A stretch of 64,000 nucleotides of DNA from Paramacrobiotus metropolitanus (taxonomy: Eukaryota > Tardigrada > Eutardigrada > Parachela > Macrobiotidae): contig NW_026570221.1 in assembly GCF_019649055.1 (NCBI RefSeq), positions 2,728,001 to 2,792,000 of the forward strand, in the 5' to 3' direction. The stretch's first letter is position 1; each line of letters opens with the position of its first letter. The notes beneath the pieces are model-generated. The model ran no database searches, was not told the origin of the DNA, and saw nothing but the letters and a program-made list of their open reading frames with translations. The position numbers and the translations under genes are program-made. Positions 1-10,320 of this stretch are shown piece by piece.

Positions 1-1287
1 AGGGCAATAAGCAGACACTACTGCTTCGAAATTAAGTTAGGATTACCGTTATCGTCAAACTTCCGACATATTTTTGCTCGTATACGCATACAGAGATATA
101 CACATACGAAGTACTGCAATAAAATCAATTAAGTATTTGTATTGTTTCCGGCTTAATTTTGTACGAAGTTACGATGAGCTTGTTTAAAATTACCACGCTT
201 TAGTTCATTTCTATAATTATTTCCAGTGTTTCGATTTTTTGAGCGAAGAAACCGCACAGTTGCGTTGCGTTAAATACAGACAAGGAAAATCGTTGTGGTC
301 GGCTTATGATACTGTACATCAATACAGTACGTACCGTTTATAACCAAGTTTTTATTCTCAGTCCCAGAATAGTTACTAACTTTATTTAATCACTACAAAT
401 TGATTACTACCAAATCAAATTAATGCTATTCATAATTTTCTACTTATCGGCATTCATCCATTGAATTAATTGGTCCAGTGTGTGGATATAAGAAACTCCG
501 GATGAAAGAAATGAACGCCAAAAACCTGATTGCCCATCGAATTGTAGATTAAAAGTCGAACTACATAATAATTCGATTTAAACGTTAATAATATTAACGT
601 TTAAATTTTGCATCATTAATTGTAAGTGGTGTCCACCAGCGAAAGCTTTTTCTAGAATATTTATATGAACCGACCATTTATTGCTAATCGTAAATATCTA
701 TATGTACGTATGCGTATGTAAAAATTAATTGCCGGCGCTTTATATTTAAGTCCCTAACGGACCTCCCACAAATGCGCAATGGATGCTGCACGTGCTGATT
801 ACTGGTGTCATCGATGTGCACCCCCCGCCGGAAATCGGATCAAAAGTGTACATCAGGGAAGATTAACCACATCATGATCATATTTGTGCCAAGCAGGATT
901 AAGCGCGGCACGCTACGCCACCACCCTGTTGACCAATGACAGCGCCTGTTCTTGTGCAGCATCGTCGGTACGCGGTCTGGTTACGTGTTTAGCGTTAAAG
1001 CTCTAGCTATTCATATTTTTTTCCGGCTGGTAGTATATATCAACCTTTACTGAGTTCCGCTTGCTGTTATGCGGCAAAAAACCCCTATTAAAAATTAGGG
1101 GAAAAGGCACGCATAACCCTTTTTTTAAAAGTTTTGTAAACAAAACTCACGCAACGGAAGCATCAATAAGGTAAAAGACCGCTTGCTCTCCTCTACTTAA
1201 CACATGAATCTTTTTTTTGTAATTTTAAAGAAGGAATTATAGAGTATAGAGATTATAGTGAATATATGGTAATCGAACGCGATATAC
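1..1287. other. AT-rich stretch without recognisable gene
   Basis: I see no coding exon, RNA gene or element boundary here. A short hairpin lies near 1081-1103, where an ACCCC run faces a GGGG run across an AT loop. Its role is unknown. Confidence 0.5.
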
Positions 1288-1295
1288 ATACACAT

Positions 1296-1558
1296 TAGAG
1301 CCCCCAAACAGTAGCAAATTTCTATACGGCTACGTACGGTTTCCGCTTACGGCTCCTACTGGTACGGTACGGTTACGGCAAAAATAACTGGATTGACCGT
1401 ACCGTATAGTTATACAAACCCATTGTTTTTGGCTTACGGTTACGTACGGCACTTTCGTTACCGTACCAATTTTCACTACGGTTACGTACTGTTGTGCCGT
1501 ACAGTATGCCGTATACGGCAGTACGCCAGTACTGTATACGTACTGTTTGGGGGCTCTA
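1296..1558. mobile_element. 263-bp hAT-type MITE
   Basis: The element is bounded by inverted ends starting TAGAGCCCCCAAACAGTA and by a perfect 8-bp direct repeat, ATACACAT, at 1288-1295 and 1559-1566. An 8-bp target duplication plus a terminus of the form YAGNG is the classical hAT signature. The interior is built almost entirely of CCGTAC/GTACGG-like words on both strands, so it can fold on itself. Open frames through it are short and low in complexity, and I do not regard them as genes. With no transposase it must be non-autonomous. Confidence 0.85.
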
Positions 1559-1657
1559 ATACACATTTACGTACTTCCAACTTCAAAGTGGATGCGTGCA
1601 ATTTTGCCGGTTTGCCTTTCTGTTCGCCCAAATCTGCTACCAATATAACGAGCTGAC

Positions 1658-1729
1658 TCCCATGTGGTCTAGTGGCTAGGATTCCGCGCTTTCACCGCGG
1701 CGGCCGGGGTTCGATTCCCCGCATGGGAA
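1658..1729 (+). tRNA. tRNA-Glu (anticodon TTC)
   Basis: A complete 72-nt cloverleaf: acceptor stem TCCCATG/CATGGGA, A-box around TGGTCTAGTGGCTAGG, anticodon stem CCGCG/CGCGG with loop CTTTCAC (anticodon TTC at 1691-1693), and T arm GGGGTTCGATTCCCC. The sequence reads GAA/GAG codons. A T-rich run follows directly as the Pol III stop. An identical gene in opposite orientation lies about 350 bp downstream. Confidence 0.95.
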
Positions 1730-1749
1730 AACTTTTTTTGTTTTTTTTG
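1730..1749 (+). terminator. Pol III T-run terminator of tRNA-Glu
   Basis: Two runs of seven and eight T follow the tRNA 3' end after a few bases, as expected for RNA polymerase III termination. The inverted partner tRNA is followed by a similar T-rich flank, so the duplicated unit included the terminator. Confidence 0.75.
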
Positions 1750-2057
1750 CCGCTGAACCACATCTAAATTACTCGTAGTAACCAAAGTAAGGAAATATTC
1801 ATTCAACGTTTGAATTATTTATCAGGGGTTGTGTGTTACGATGCACTAATTTATTTATCATGTACAGTAATTTATTTTAACCGTTAATTAATAGTTGTGC
1901 TTGCACGGCTAGGGTTGTATTCGTGTGTACAGTACAGAGTACGTTATACATAGTTCAGAGACCGCAATAAATGTTTTCCGCTCTTATTTGTCTATTATTT
2001 AAAGTTTTTGATGCCTTTGTATAGTTGAAGCAAAGCAACCCTAATGCCCGAAGTGAA

Positions 2058-2078
2058 AGCGTGAAAAAACAAAAAGTT
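2058..2078 (-). terminator. Pol III T-run terminator of second tRNA-Glu
   Basis: On the minus strand the tRNA is followed by CTTTTTG and then TTTTTT, which is a typical Pol III stop. The flank resembles that of the plus-strand copy. Confidence 0.7.
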
Positions 2079-2150
2079 TTCCCATGCGGGGAATCGAACC
2101 CCGGCCGCCGCGGTGAAAGCGCGGAATCCTAGCCACTAGACCACATGGGA
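2079..2150 (-). tRNA. tRNA-Glu (anticodon TTC), inverted second copy
   Basis: Reverse-complementing this stretch gives the same 72-nt sequence as the tRNA at 1658-1729, with no mismatch seen. The two genes point at each other with about 350 bp between their 3' ends. A recent inverted duplication, or gene conversion, would explain the identity. Confidence 0.95.
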
Positions 2151-3072
2151 TATTTCCTCTTATACACTGTGCGGTGTTTGCCCATGTAGCGGTAGAGTAG
2201 CAGAGTTAGTCATCACTCATCGTTATGTAATCAACACTTGCCGATTTTCGTGCATGATTTGCCATTGCATTCTCTTCGCATTGCGTAATTAGCTTCGTTT
2301 ATATCTGATCATGTGCACGGCATGCGCAAAAATAAACCTCTGTTTAATTAAGCCGATTAAATTCCTAAGACGTACCTTGGCGATTCCGTTAGAGGAAATG
2401 CGACTGTTGTATTGGGACCACTATCAGTGCATGGTCCGAATAATTTTGAAGTGAAGTTGTCAGTTGATATTTTCACATCCGGGTTTCTCTTATATTTTCA
2501 AAATTAAAATTTCTGATAATTTTAATCGGTGCCTACGAGACACGCACGCTTATTATTGCAGCCATTAATTATACCTGAATAAAATCGTTCGATTTTATTT
2601 TTATTCCGGCAATACAAAAATTCCGTTTAAGTATGTTTACATACGATATTGTAGTCTATGGGCTTGTGTGGCTCCGCGCAGCTAGCTTCAGATGACAACT
2701 GAACCGAGAAAAAATCGGATTGCCATGTATAATAACTGAATGAAGTTAACTTGCAGAATATACATTTTTGCCCTCTTTTAATTGTACGATACTCATTATT
2801 TTTTAATACTTTGTGTCCTTTATTTGTCTCGTTAATTGTACATTTGAGCTAACGTAATTATTTTGTAATTTTTTGACTAAAATAATATCAGTTTATCAAT
2901 TTACGGTATTGCAATACAAACTCCTGTTACACCCTGACATAATTTTACATCAGTTAACACGCACATGTTTCGCTCTTAGCTCGCAACAACGCGTCAGAAG
3001 AAATTTAATTCCCTGACCACTTGAATCTCCTTCCAATGCGGGTTCATGCGGCAAAGCCTGAGAACTGTCCCC
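2151..3072. other. Non-coding stretch, nothing recognised
   Basis: AT-rich DNA without a convincing exon, RNA gene or repeat boundary. Confidence 0.45.
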
Positions 3073-3231
3073 TCAGCAGTAATCCATAGAAAGCGGTTCT
3101 TTCAGTGGTGATTGTTTTGCCATGATGTTGGACAATTCGCCGACTGTTCGCTTAGCCCGGGCAGCATCAACATGATTAAGCCGGTCCGCATGCTCACGTT
3201 GCCGAAGTGCAGTCAATTTCACAGGACGTCC
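3073..3231 (-). pseudogene. Possible coding fragment of unknown family
   Basis: An open stretch of 53 codons on the minus strand ends in TGA at 3073-3075. Its composition is protein-like (charged and helical, with EHADRLNHVDAARAKR in the middle), while flanking DNA is AT-rich. It has no in-frame ATG at its start, and sequence upstream on that strand shows no obvious partner exon. I do not recognise the family. It could be the last exon of a lost gene or a transposon relic. Confidence 0.3.
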
Positions 3232-3301
3232 CTTTTAAACAGCGTTGCCGAACGGCCAAAACAATGCTGCATTGTGTAAAGAAATTTACGAAAAAGGCGA
3301 G

Positions 3302-3310
3302 TATATAAAA
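3302..3310 (+). promoter_or_regulatory. TATA box of the Kazal gene
   Basis: TATATAAAA lies 76-84 bp upstream of the ATG at 3386. That fits a transcription start about 25-30 bp downstream of the box and a short 5' leader. Confidence 0.55.
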
Positions 3311-3385
3311 AGCCGGTAGCGGAAATGCCGGTGCGGCATTGTTTGTATGTATCCAACGGAATTTTTGAGGATTTATTCATACAAC

Positions 3386-5907
3386 ATGTTAAGCGCACTC
3401 GCCTGCTTCTTATTTGTCACAGGTATGCGTCATTAAAAATCCTTGAATTATTTATTTAGCTGTAATGATATTACTTTCGCTAATTTTATTACTTGTTTTT
3501 ACGTGGAACGAATTTAAACACCTGAACCAGCGAAGATTTTTATACTACAGGTACACAATTTTTTTCATTTTTTACAGAATTCTGTTTTATTTTATTATCC
3601 TTAGCATGCGAACAAATATTTTAAAAATGGTGGGATATTTCCTTATTTGACAATAATTGCTAAATGGCTGCTATACGGTATTTTGCCAACGCGTCATAAT
3701 TACTTACTGCTAATAAAAATATTAGGAACTTTAATTGTCCGAACAATTTAATTCCTAATTTTACCTTTTCAGTTTTGCGGGTGATTCTTAATATACAATG
3801 TATATATTTTTAGCTTTTACGTGCCGATACTATATAATTAAGTTGTGCATTAAGTAAAGGTCATCCCGCGGCGTGGGCCCTCTTCGCCCACCATCCCTCC
3901 AGCACGACAATCACCAGCGTAGCGGCGCCGACGGTGCTTCCGCCCAACTGCAACTGCACCGCGTTCACGCCGCCTCTGGCCCCGCCCCCACCGCCACCGC
4001 CCCCTCATACCGACAGTCATGCCAGCAGCGGTCACCCTTCGCCCCCGCCCCACCCGCCGCCTCATCCCCCGCCCCATCCGGTGATCTGCGCCAACGACGG
4101 AAAAAACTACACGAATCCCTGCGAGTTTGTTAACGCCATGGCCAAGAACGCAAGTACGCCTACCGCCTCATGGGGCTTAATAGTCAAATTTATAAAAGTT
4201 ATGAATTTAATTTTCCTTTTATTTTAACTTAATTTTTATTTTAATTCAAATTTTATTACATGCAGGTCTTACCAGGGAACATTTTCCGCCTCTAAATTCA
4301 AAAAATTCTCATATTTTGTAAAATGGTAGTGTACTTTTGTAGTATGCTTAAAAAATATTTTTAGCTGCCATCGTCAAGGGGGCGTGGCCAGACAACAATT
4401 AAAAGTTTGCATACTATCACATACTGTGTAATGCAGTGCAGTACAAGTTATTCGTAATTATGATGTTAACTTTTTCCTTCAGCACCGTGGACCTTTCGCA
4501 ACTGTCCGCTGTCGTGAAACGACATCAAAAAAACCCACGTGCGTCGGCTCGTGCCATTGCTGCCTGTGTGCACATTTTCAGAAATTTGTTATGTTAATTC
4601 AGAAAGTGCAGCACATATCTGTTTATTAGCAGAAAAAAGTTTCTTGCACAACTTATTGTTTACAACACAAATCGATGAAAAATTTTCGAAAATGTGTACC
4701 CAGGCAGCAATGGCGTGAGCCGACGCACGTGGGGCTCTTTTAATTACATCATTTCACGACAGCGGACAGCTGCAAAAGGTCCACGGTGCTGCAGGAAAAG
4801 TTAACATCATAATTACGAATAACTTGTACTGCGTTGCATTACACAGCATATGATAGTATGCAGACTTTTAATTGTTTTCTGGCCACGCCCCCTTGACGAT
4901 GGCAGCTAAAAATATTTTTTTAAGCATACTACAATAGTACACTACCGTTTTACAAAATATGAGAATTTTTTTATTTTGGAGGCGGAAAATGTTCCCTGGT
5001 TAGTTTAAGGTTTTATTAATTTTATACCAGTTATTTAGTTATTTTACATTTTCTATGGCTTTCTCGGTAGCGCTGGGCGGCCGGTTGTGCGCCAAGGAAG
5101 CGGAGATTTATTGGTTGGAGCATGCATTGGAGAGTCACGGTAACGAAGTCGAACCGGACCATGGAAAAGCGGGGCATCGGGAGAAGGAATCCAGCGAAGA
5201 GGAGGAGCCGGAAGAGGATGAGCCGGCATGCCTTAGCGATGGCCATACCGCCGCATCGGGGCATGCCGCGGTGGTCTACCTTCATGACAATCCCAGTAAG
5301 TAGAAAGGTCACTTCAAGAATTACTACGTAGTTTAATGAATTTTCTTGTCGAAGCTTTTAGATTTCATTTCAGCTTAATTTTACATATTTTTTACAATAA
5401 TAAACGCTGTATAACATTCTTTGCACTGTATAGTTAGACTGCATAATAAGTATTCCAAAAATATTCGGAATTACACTAGCTGCTGTATCGAAAAACGTTC
5501 ATGACAAGTATAACTTATACGGAAAAAGTACATGAATCAAAACGGGATTGATATTATTTAAATTGCAAATATTATTTACTAAAGTCTAAATTGTTTTTTT
5601 TTTAATTTTTAATTTTTATCAATAATTTTGCGTGTTTTTGGAAAGGCAACTTGTACGTTAATTTACAGAAGCGGGAATCCGTTGCGGAGGTCCCTGTCCG
5701 TGTACCCTGACCTGTCCCCATCCCCCGCCCTTCCCGCCCCCGGGAGCGGACCACCACCCCGGCCACCGGCGCAAACGCAGCGATCTGACCAATCTGAATC
5801 CCGGCCACGCCCACAACAGCCACAGTCACGGCCACCTCAGCCATATTAGCCATAGTAACGGCGGCGGACACGGGCATCTTTCACCGCATCCCAACAACGG
5901 CCATTAA
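3386..5907 (+). CDS. Secreted Kazal-domain protein with Pro-, Glu- and His-rich regions
   Basis: Four exons join in frame: 3386-3422, 3860-4153, 5071-5295 and 5669-5907 (about 264 residues). Exon 1 encodes a signal peptide (MLSALACFLFV). Exon 2 encodes a run of Pro and His-Pro repeats, then a Kazal-like core (ICANDGKNYTNPCEF.NA). Kazal domains usually inhibit serine proteases. Exon 3 is 225 bp, begins and ends in phase 1, and has a GTAAGT donor; it is acidic, with a Glu-rich stretch. It could be a cassette exon, because skipping it keeps frame and brings the CGGPCPC motif of exon 4 next to the Kazal core. Exon 4 has a KR-rich site and a Gly/His-rich tail ending at TAA. The exon-2 acceptor is weak (little pyrimidine tract). 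A foldback transposon fills most of the intron before exon 3. The Kazal call is moderate because the final cysteine spacing depends on splicing. Confidence 0.6.
4272..4999. mobile_element. 728-bp long-arm foldback element (PIF/Harbinger-type)
   Basis: Ends CCAGGGAACATTTTCCGCCT and its reverse complement are flanked by the 3-bp direct repeat TTA (4269-4271 and 5000-5002), a target site typical of PIF/Harbinger transposons. The two arms run about 310 bp each, to roughly 4585 and from 4685, with scattered mismatches, leaving about 100 bp between them. The whole element is therefore close to one long hairpin. It encodes no protein and lies inside an intron of the Kazal gene. Confidence 0.8.
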
Positions 5908-6145
5908 TTAACCCATGTTTGCAATTTCCGCATGCGAGAACCTTTGCTATACACAATGTACACCATCGAAGATCATTGAATACTCTCAATAATAATTTCG
6001 TATACATGCTATAGATGCGGACAATTAATGCAGTAATTATTTTAATAAATACACAGTATGTAAATATACTGGCCAATCAACTTAACAGTCAACAAGAAAA
6101 ATCACAGATTGCATTATGGGATGTATGGCAAAAAGTCATGGGAAT

Positions 6146-9100
6146 TTAGCCGAGGCTCCGCAGTCGGTCCATGGAGGGTTTGTAATCCAGCATCTGCTGC
6201 GGTTTGTTCGCGTACAGGTTCTGATTCGGGGCGCCCGGCACCGTTACCACCGGACAGCACTGCGGTCAGCATATTTTTAATTAATTTAATCATTTATTAT
6301 TTATAAACCGCCGCAATGTAACTGATTTTTTTTTCTAAATGAATTTCGATTTTAATTTTGGGATAAAGCAGCTGTTAGCGCAACCGTACCTGTATCCATA
6401 CCACGTGCAGCTGATTATCCCAGGGATTCGTAGCAAAACCAGTACCTACAATGTACATACATGTATATTATCGAAGTAACTATCGCTTACAGCCCTATAA
6501 TTATTGGGCTATGTATAAACTGTATAGTAGACATACGAATTATCAGTAATTCGTATGACCGACAAATGACAGCACAGATAACTGACAGACGAAAATGACA
6601 CAAGGACGAAACGATAATATTCCAAGGAACGACTGGAATTTTCCAATCAAAAACAGGTTTTTTTCTGTTCTAACAATTATTAAACACAGTATGTACTAGG
6701 TATAGTCTGTACAGACCGCTTATGGTTAGATTAGCGCTGTATTGGCACGAGTACTTAAACAATACGATTTCGAAAGGTCATACCTGTCATGACGTAATGC
6801 GTATCACATTTAACAATCCAATACCCGTCGTAATGTTCACCGGCTCTGCAGAAGCAAAGGTGAACGTGTTAAACTTTTTATTCCGAAACAAAACGTCCTA
6901 ATTATACGGTGATGTACAGAGTACTAGCTGGATGCATATGATGCTCTACTGTACAGTGTACAACCGGAACAACCCTTATTTCCTTACCTATCATGTGTGT
7001 ACTTCCACTCGCAGCGCGTATAATCAATTTTATATCCCGGTGGCGTTTTGCCTGTTGACAATTGTTATAATTACAATTACAAAAAACTTTTACAATTGTT
7101 TAATCGGTTGTCCTATTACCGTAATTATCGAATTTGATGCCTCCCCCCCCCCAGTACAGGCCCATGCCCGTAATTGGAGCCCACCGCGTGGGTCTTTTAA
7201 AATACGAAAGTGCTATGCGCCCCAAAATTTTAGGGCGCATAGTTAATTTGCTATGCGCCCAAAAAATTGCAGTTAAAAATTTTGTATTTCCATTTTTACC
7301 GTTTTTATTACTTTCTTTTAACGGGAAAATTAATTTTACGTTCTTTATCTCCTTTTAGAAGTTTTTTCACTGTTTTTGAGTTGTCCGCGAAATCTGATGC
7401 ATTTTTTCGTGTATGTGTACACTGTACAGTACATATGTACCCCGCTGATTTACCAGTTAGATTTACCAGACTTGAATTGGCACATTTCGTATTTAGGCTG
7501 TAAAAGTATAAATGGCACACCGTTGACCTTATCTATTTAACCGGTAAAAATTTCATTTTTCATGAATTTCATCAATTTCTTTCTTTTGCGATTATCGGTA
7601 TTAATAGCTTACTGCAACCAGTTTTTCTGTGGTTACCGGTATTTGGGCCGCGCTTCCGAGACGGCTTCCATAATTCCATGCCACTGTCTCGATTACAGAG
7701 GGTGTTTCAGCCGTGTTTACAGTTTTTCGGACATTTATTGTGAGATATATATGAGAATATCAAATGGAATATATGAAATAAATATTGGAATATATGAAAA
7801 AAAACAAATACTGGAAAATATTATTTTCTAAAGATAAATAGTTATCATAATAACAATTACCGGTACATAGTGACATAAAAAGGTAGACTTTTAACTTCGC
7901 TGTACTTGTATACCTGTGTTTCGGCATAGTTATCATCTAAATTTATAATCAAACGTACTCTGCATCTGGCAAGTTGGTAAAAACAAAATTTGTCTGCTTA
8001 TTTAGGTTTTCTTCAGCACTGGTTATGTGTTATTTAGTTAGCAATGCGTTATGGCTTCTATAGGCATTACGAATCCATGCTTCAACATTTTAACGTAGAG
8101 ATTGCCTGACTGAAAAAAGAAAACTATCTGTCGGCTTTGTTCACCAAAATTAAGGAGTACAAGTACCCCATTAATAAAGTTCGTAAATTCAATCAATAAT
8201 CACGGAACCTTACATTTTTCTTAGTCTATGACAGATTAAATAGGAAATACTGCAGCAATTTCTTTTGAATTAAAATCTGATTATGCCTGGTTAGTGAGCC
8301 ATCGTAATTATTTGTATTATAATGTTTTGGATTAAAGTGCCGTAATGCGTTGTACGAGTACAAGCATGACCATTTTTTTTTTGCAATATTTGCCTGGTCT
8401 GTACCACTTTCACAGCAACATTACGGATTCGCTGATACCATGTTTTAACGCTCCATAACGTTTTGAACTACTGGCTTTTCTATTTTGACCGGAAATTTTG
8501 GGGCGCATAGCAAATTAACTAGGCGCCTCAAATTTTTTGGGCGCATAGCAAATTAACTATGCGCCCTAAAATTTTGGGGCGCATAGAAGTGACCTTTAAA
8601 ATATTTGTAACCCTGGGCTTCTAATTCGATAATTACGGTATGTGCGCCTTTAAACACTTATGAGCAAAACAGAAATAACTGAAAATAATAATGGTGTGAT
8701 AATAAGTAATTAACGCAAGGTCACACGTACAGCATTTTTGCAGTGTAGGCTGCAGAGGATCCGCCGAGGTGGCTCCGTAATAAGCTTAAAGGGAAAATCA
8801 CTGTATGGGATATTCATAATTCCGACGCTTGAAAGATGGTAAATTTAGAGCACCATCTACCGGTTACAAAGGTATCAACTGTGTCCATCGGATAATATTT
8901 ATCATAGCAGTAAAACTCCAGCATTGTCATATTTCTGCAAATATCGCAAAACACGTAATTATAATTATTATATTTTACCCCTTCGAGAAAATACCGGAAA
9001 AAAATGAATAAAATATGTTTTTATGCCTATTCCAATACTGCTACAACTCGCCTAAGCAAATATTCTGTACGAGCCCTCGCTACACAAATAGGGCAGATGA

Positions 9101-10320
9101 AGATAGAACGAATTATGAATACTAACCGTATTACTATAAATTTTTATACTACGCAGATTAATACAGAATAATATTTGATAGTTAATATTTTTAATGCTTC
9201 GATTTTATAAAAATCCAGCTTCTCAATTTAACGTAATATTATAATATTAAGATTATCTCAGTGTGATTAAGGAATAGAGGCTTTTTCTGACCTCACATTG
9301 CACGTCGAATAAAATGGATAAATTCCATTTGACGGCGGTTTCATCGGAAACATGAAGAAACACCAGATTTCTGTAACAAAAATAATTAATCAACAAATTT
9401 AACGGCGTCGTCCTAAAAAAGATCGCCACACATAGGTAGACCCGATGTGACCTACGCGAAATCCCCATAAATTGTTTGTAGGTGTCGTAGATGCCTACAA
9501 GAAACAAATCTGTCAAGGTAAAATAAATGCGCGAGCAGGGGCGGAAAAACTTCTCTATCAAAACAATTGTGCCACAATTAAGCGTGCAATTTAACCGCCA
9601 AGTGTACAGATGTGTGTGCGGACAATGGACTTAAAATATCGGCCAAATCGGCGCCCGCGGCCCAAGTTCAGCGTTAAACCTACAGGGCTTCCTTTTTCTT
9701 GAATTTGCGTGATTAATTGCTTTGTAATTACTATCACTGTTTATTTTATTAAGAGCTCTATTTGCATCTGAGATTTTATTTTTCACGCCTTTGCATGGAA
9801 AATTAAAGCAGATTTAAGACAGGCAATAAAGTAGACCAAATCTTAACTATTCAAATTATATTATTGTGAAAAAACCATTTTTTATCTATCTTTAGAAAGC
9901 AAACAATTTCAAGAAAATAACTGTTTTGCTTTTAAGTGATTAATTGATTATTTTTAGTGATTAATTGATTAATAAATAAATTACTTATGTAAACAAAATT
10001 GACTTAAAACGCAAAATAATTTATTTATGGAAACGGAATGATTTTGGTTATTAAAAACTAAAAAGTAAATATATTTTATGGTGATTAATGATTATTAATA
10101 AATAAATTATTTCACAATATTCACATCAAACACGAAATATATTTATTTACACAGAATAATGCAGCAAATTGCCCTTATAAGAAATTAATTGCAAATGCAT
10201 TATAGGGTTTTAACTTACCGATTAACGCTTCCCCATCACCGCATTCGGCCATCCATCTGTGATATTCATCGGTGAAACCGCCTCCCAAGTAGCCAATCGC
10301 AATTATACAGTCGCCGGTGC
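6146..10320 (-). CDS. Secreted-type protein with dermatopontin-like motif (3' exons)
   Basis: Three minus-strand exons join in phase: 10219-10320 (33 codons plus split codons, donor GTAAGT), 6390-6445 and 6146-6259, which ends in TAA. The joined reading has TGDCIIAIGYLGGGF, then YHRW, CGDGEALIG, WDNQLHVVWIQCC and a 37-residue tail. A Cys, a G-rich loop, a W/DN element and a final CC resemble dermatopontin-like repeats of extracellular matrix proteins. That resemblance is from memory and is only suggestive. The 5' end is missing. A candidate upstream exon is 10912-10969 (acceptor AG, donor GTGAGT), which fits in phase but is poorly supported. The 3.8-kb intron contains a Tc1/mariner-type MITE. 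A decayed copy of the first listed exon is at 45137-45250. Confidence 0.5.
7117..8640. mobile_element. 1.5-kb Tc1/mariner-type MITE with word-repeat arms
   Basis: The element starts TA|CCGTAATTATCGAATT and ends with the inverted copy followed by TA, so TA target duplication is likely. Inside each end lies a second inverted block, about 55 bp, made of CTATGCGCCC/GGGCGCATAG words spaced by AT-rich DNA (7210-7266 and 8505-8587). One extra degenerate copy of the word is at 8500-8535. A C-run near 7141-7152 separates the two left blocks. The centre (about 7270-8490) has no recognisable protein. Confidence 0.7.
8641..10218. other. Rest of intron, AT-rich, with a tandem duplication
   Basis: No exon is recognised. 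Around 9935-10160 an AT-rich unit of roughly 130-140 bp, containing GATTAATTGATTA and AATAAATAAATTA, occurs twice in imperfect tandem. Otherwise I see nothing. Confidence 0.4.

Noticed and set aside
1330-1656. Open frames of 78 and 87 codons around 1.4 kb
   Set aside because: They lie in the CCGTAC-rich interior of a hAT MITE and are low in complexity.
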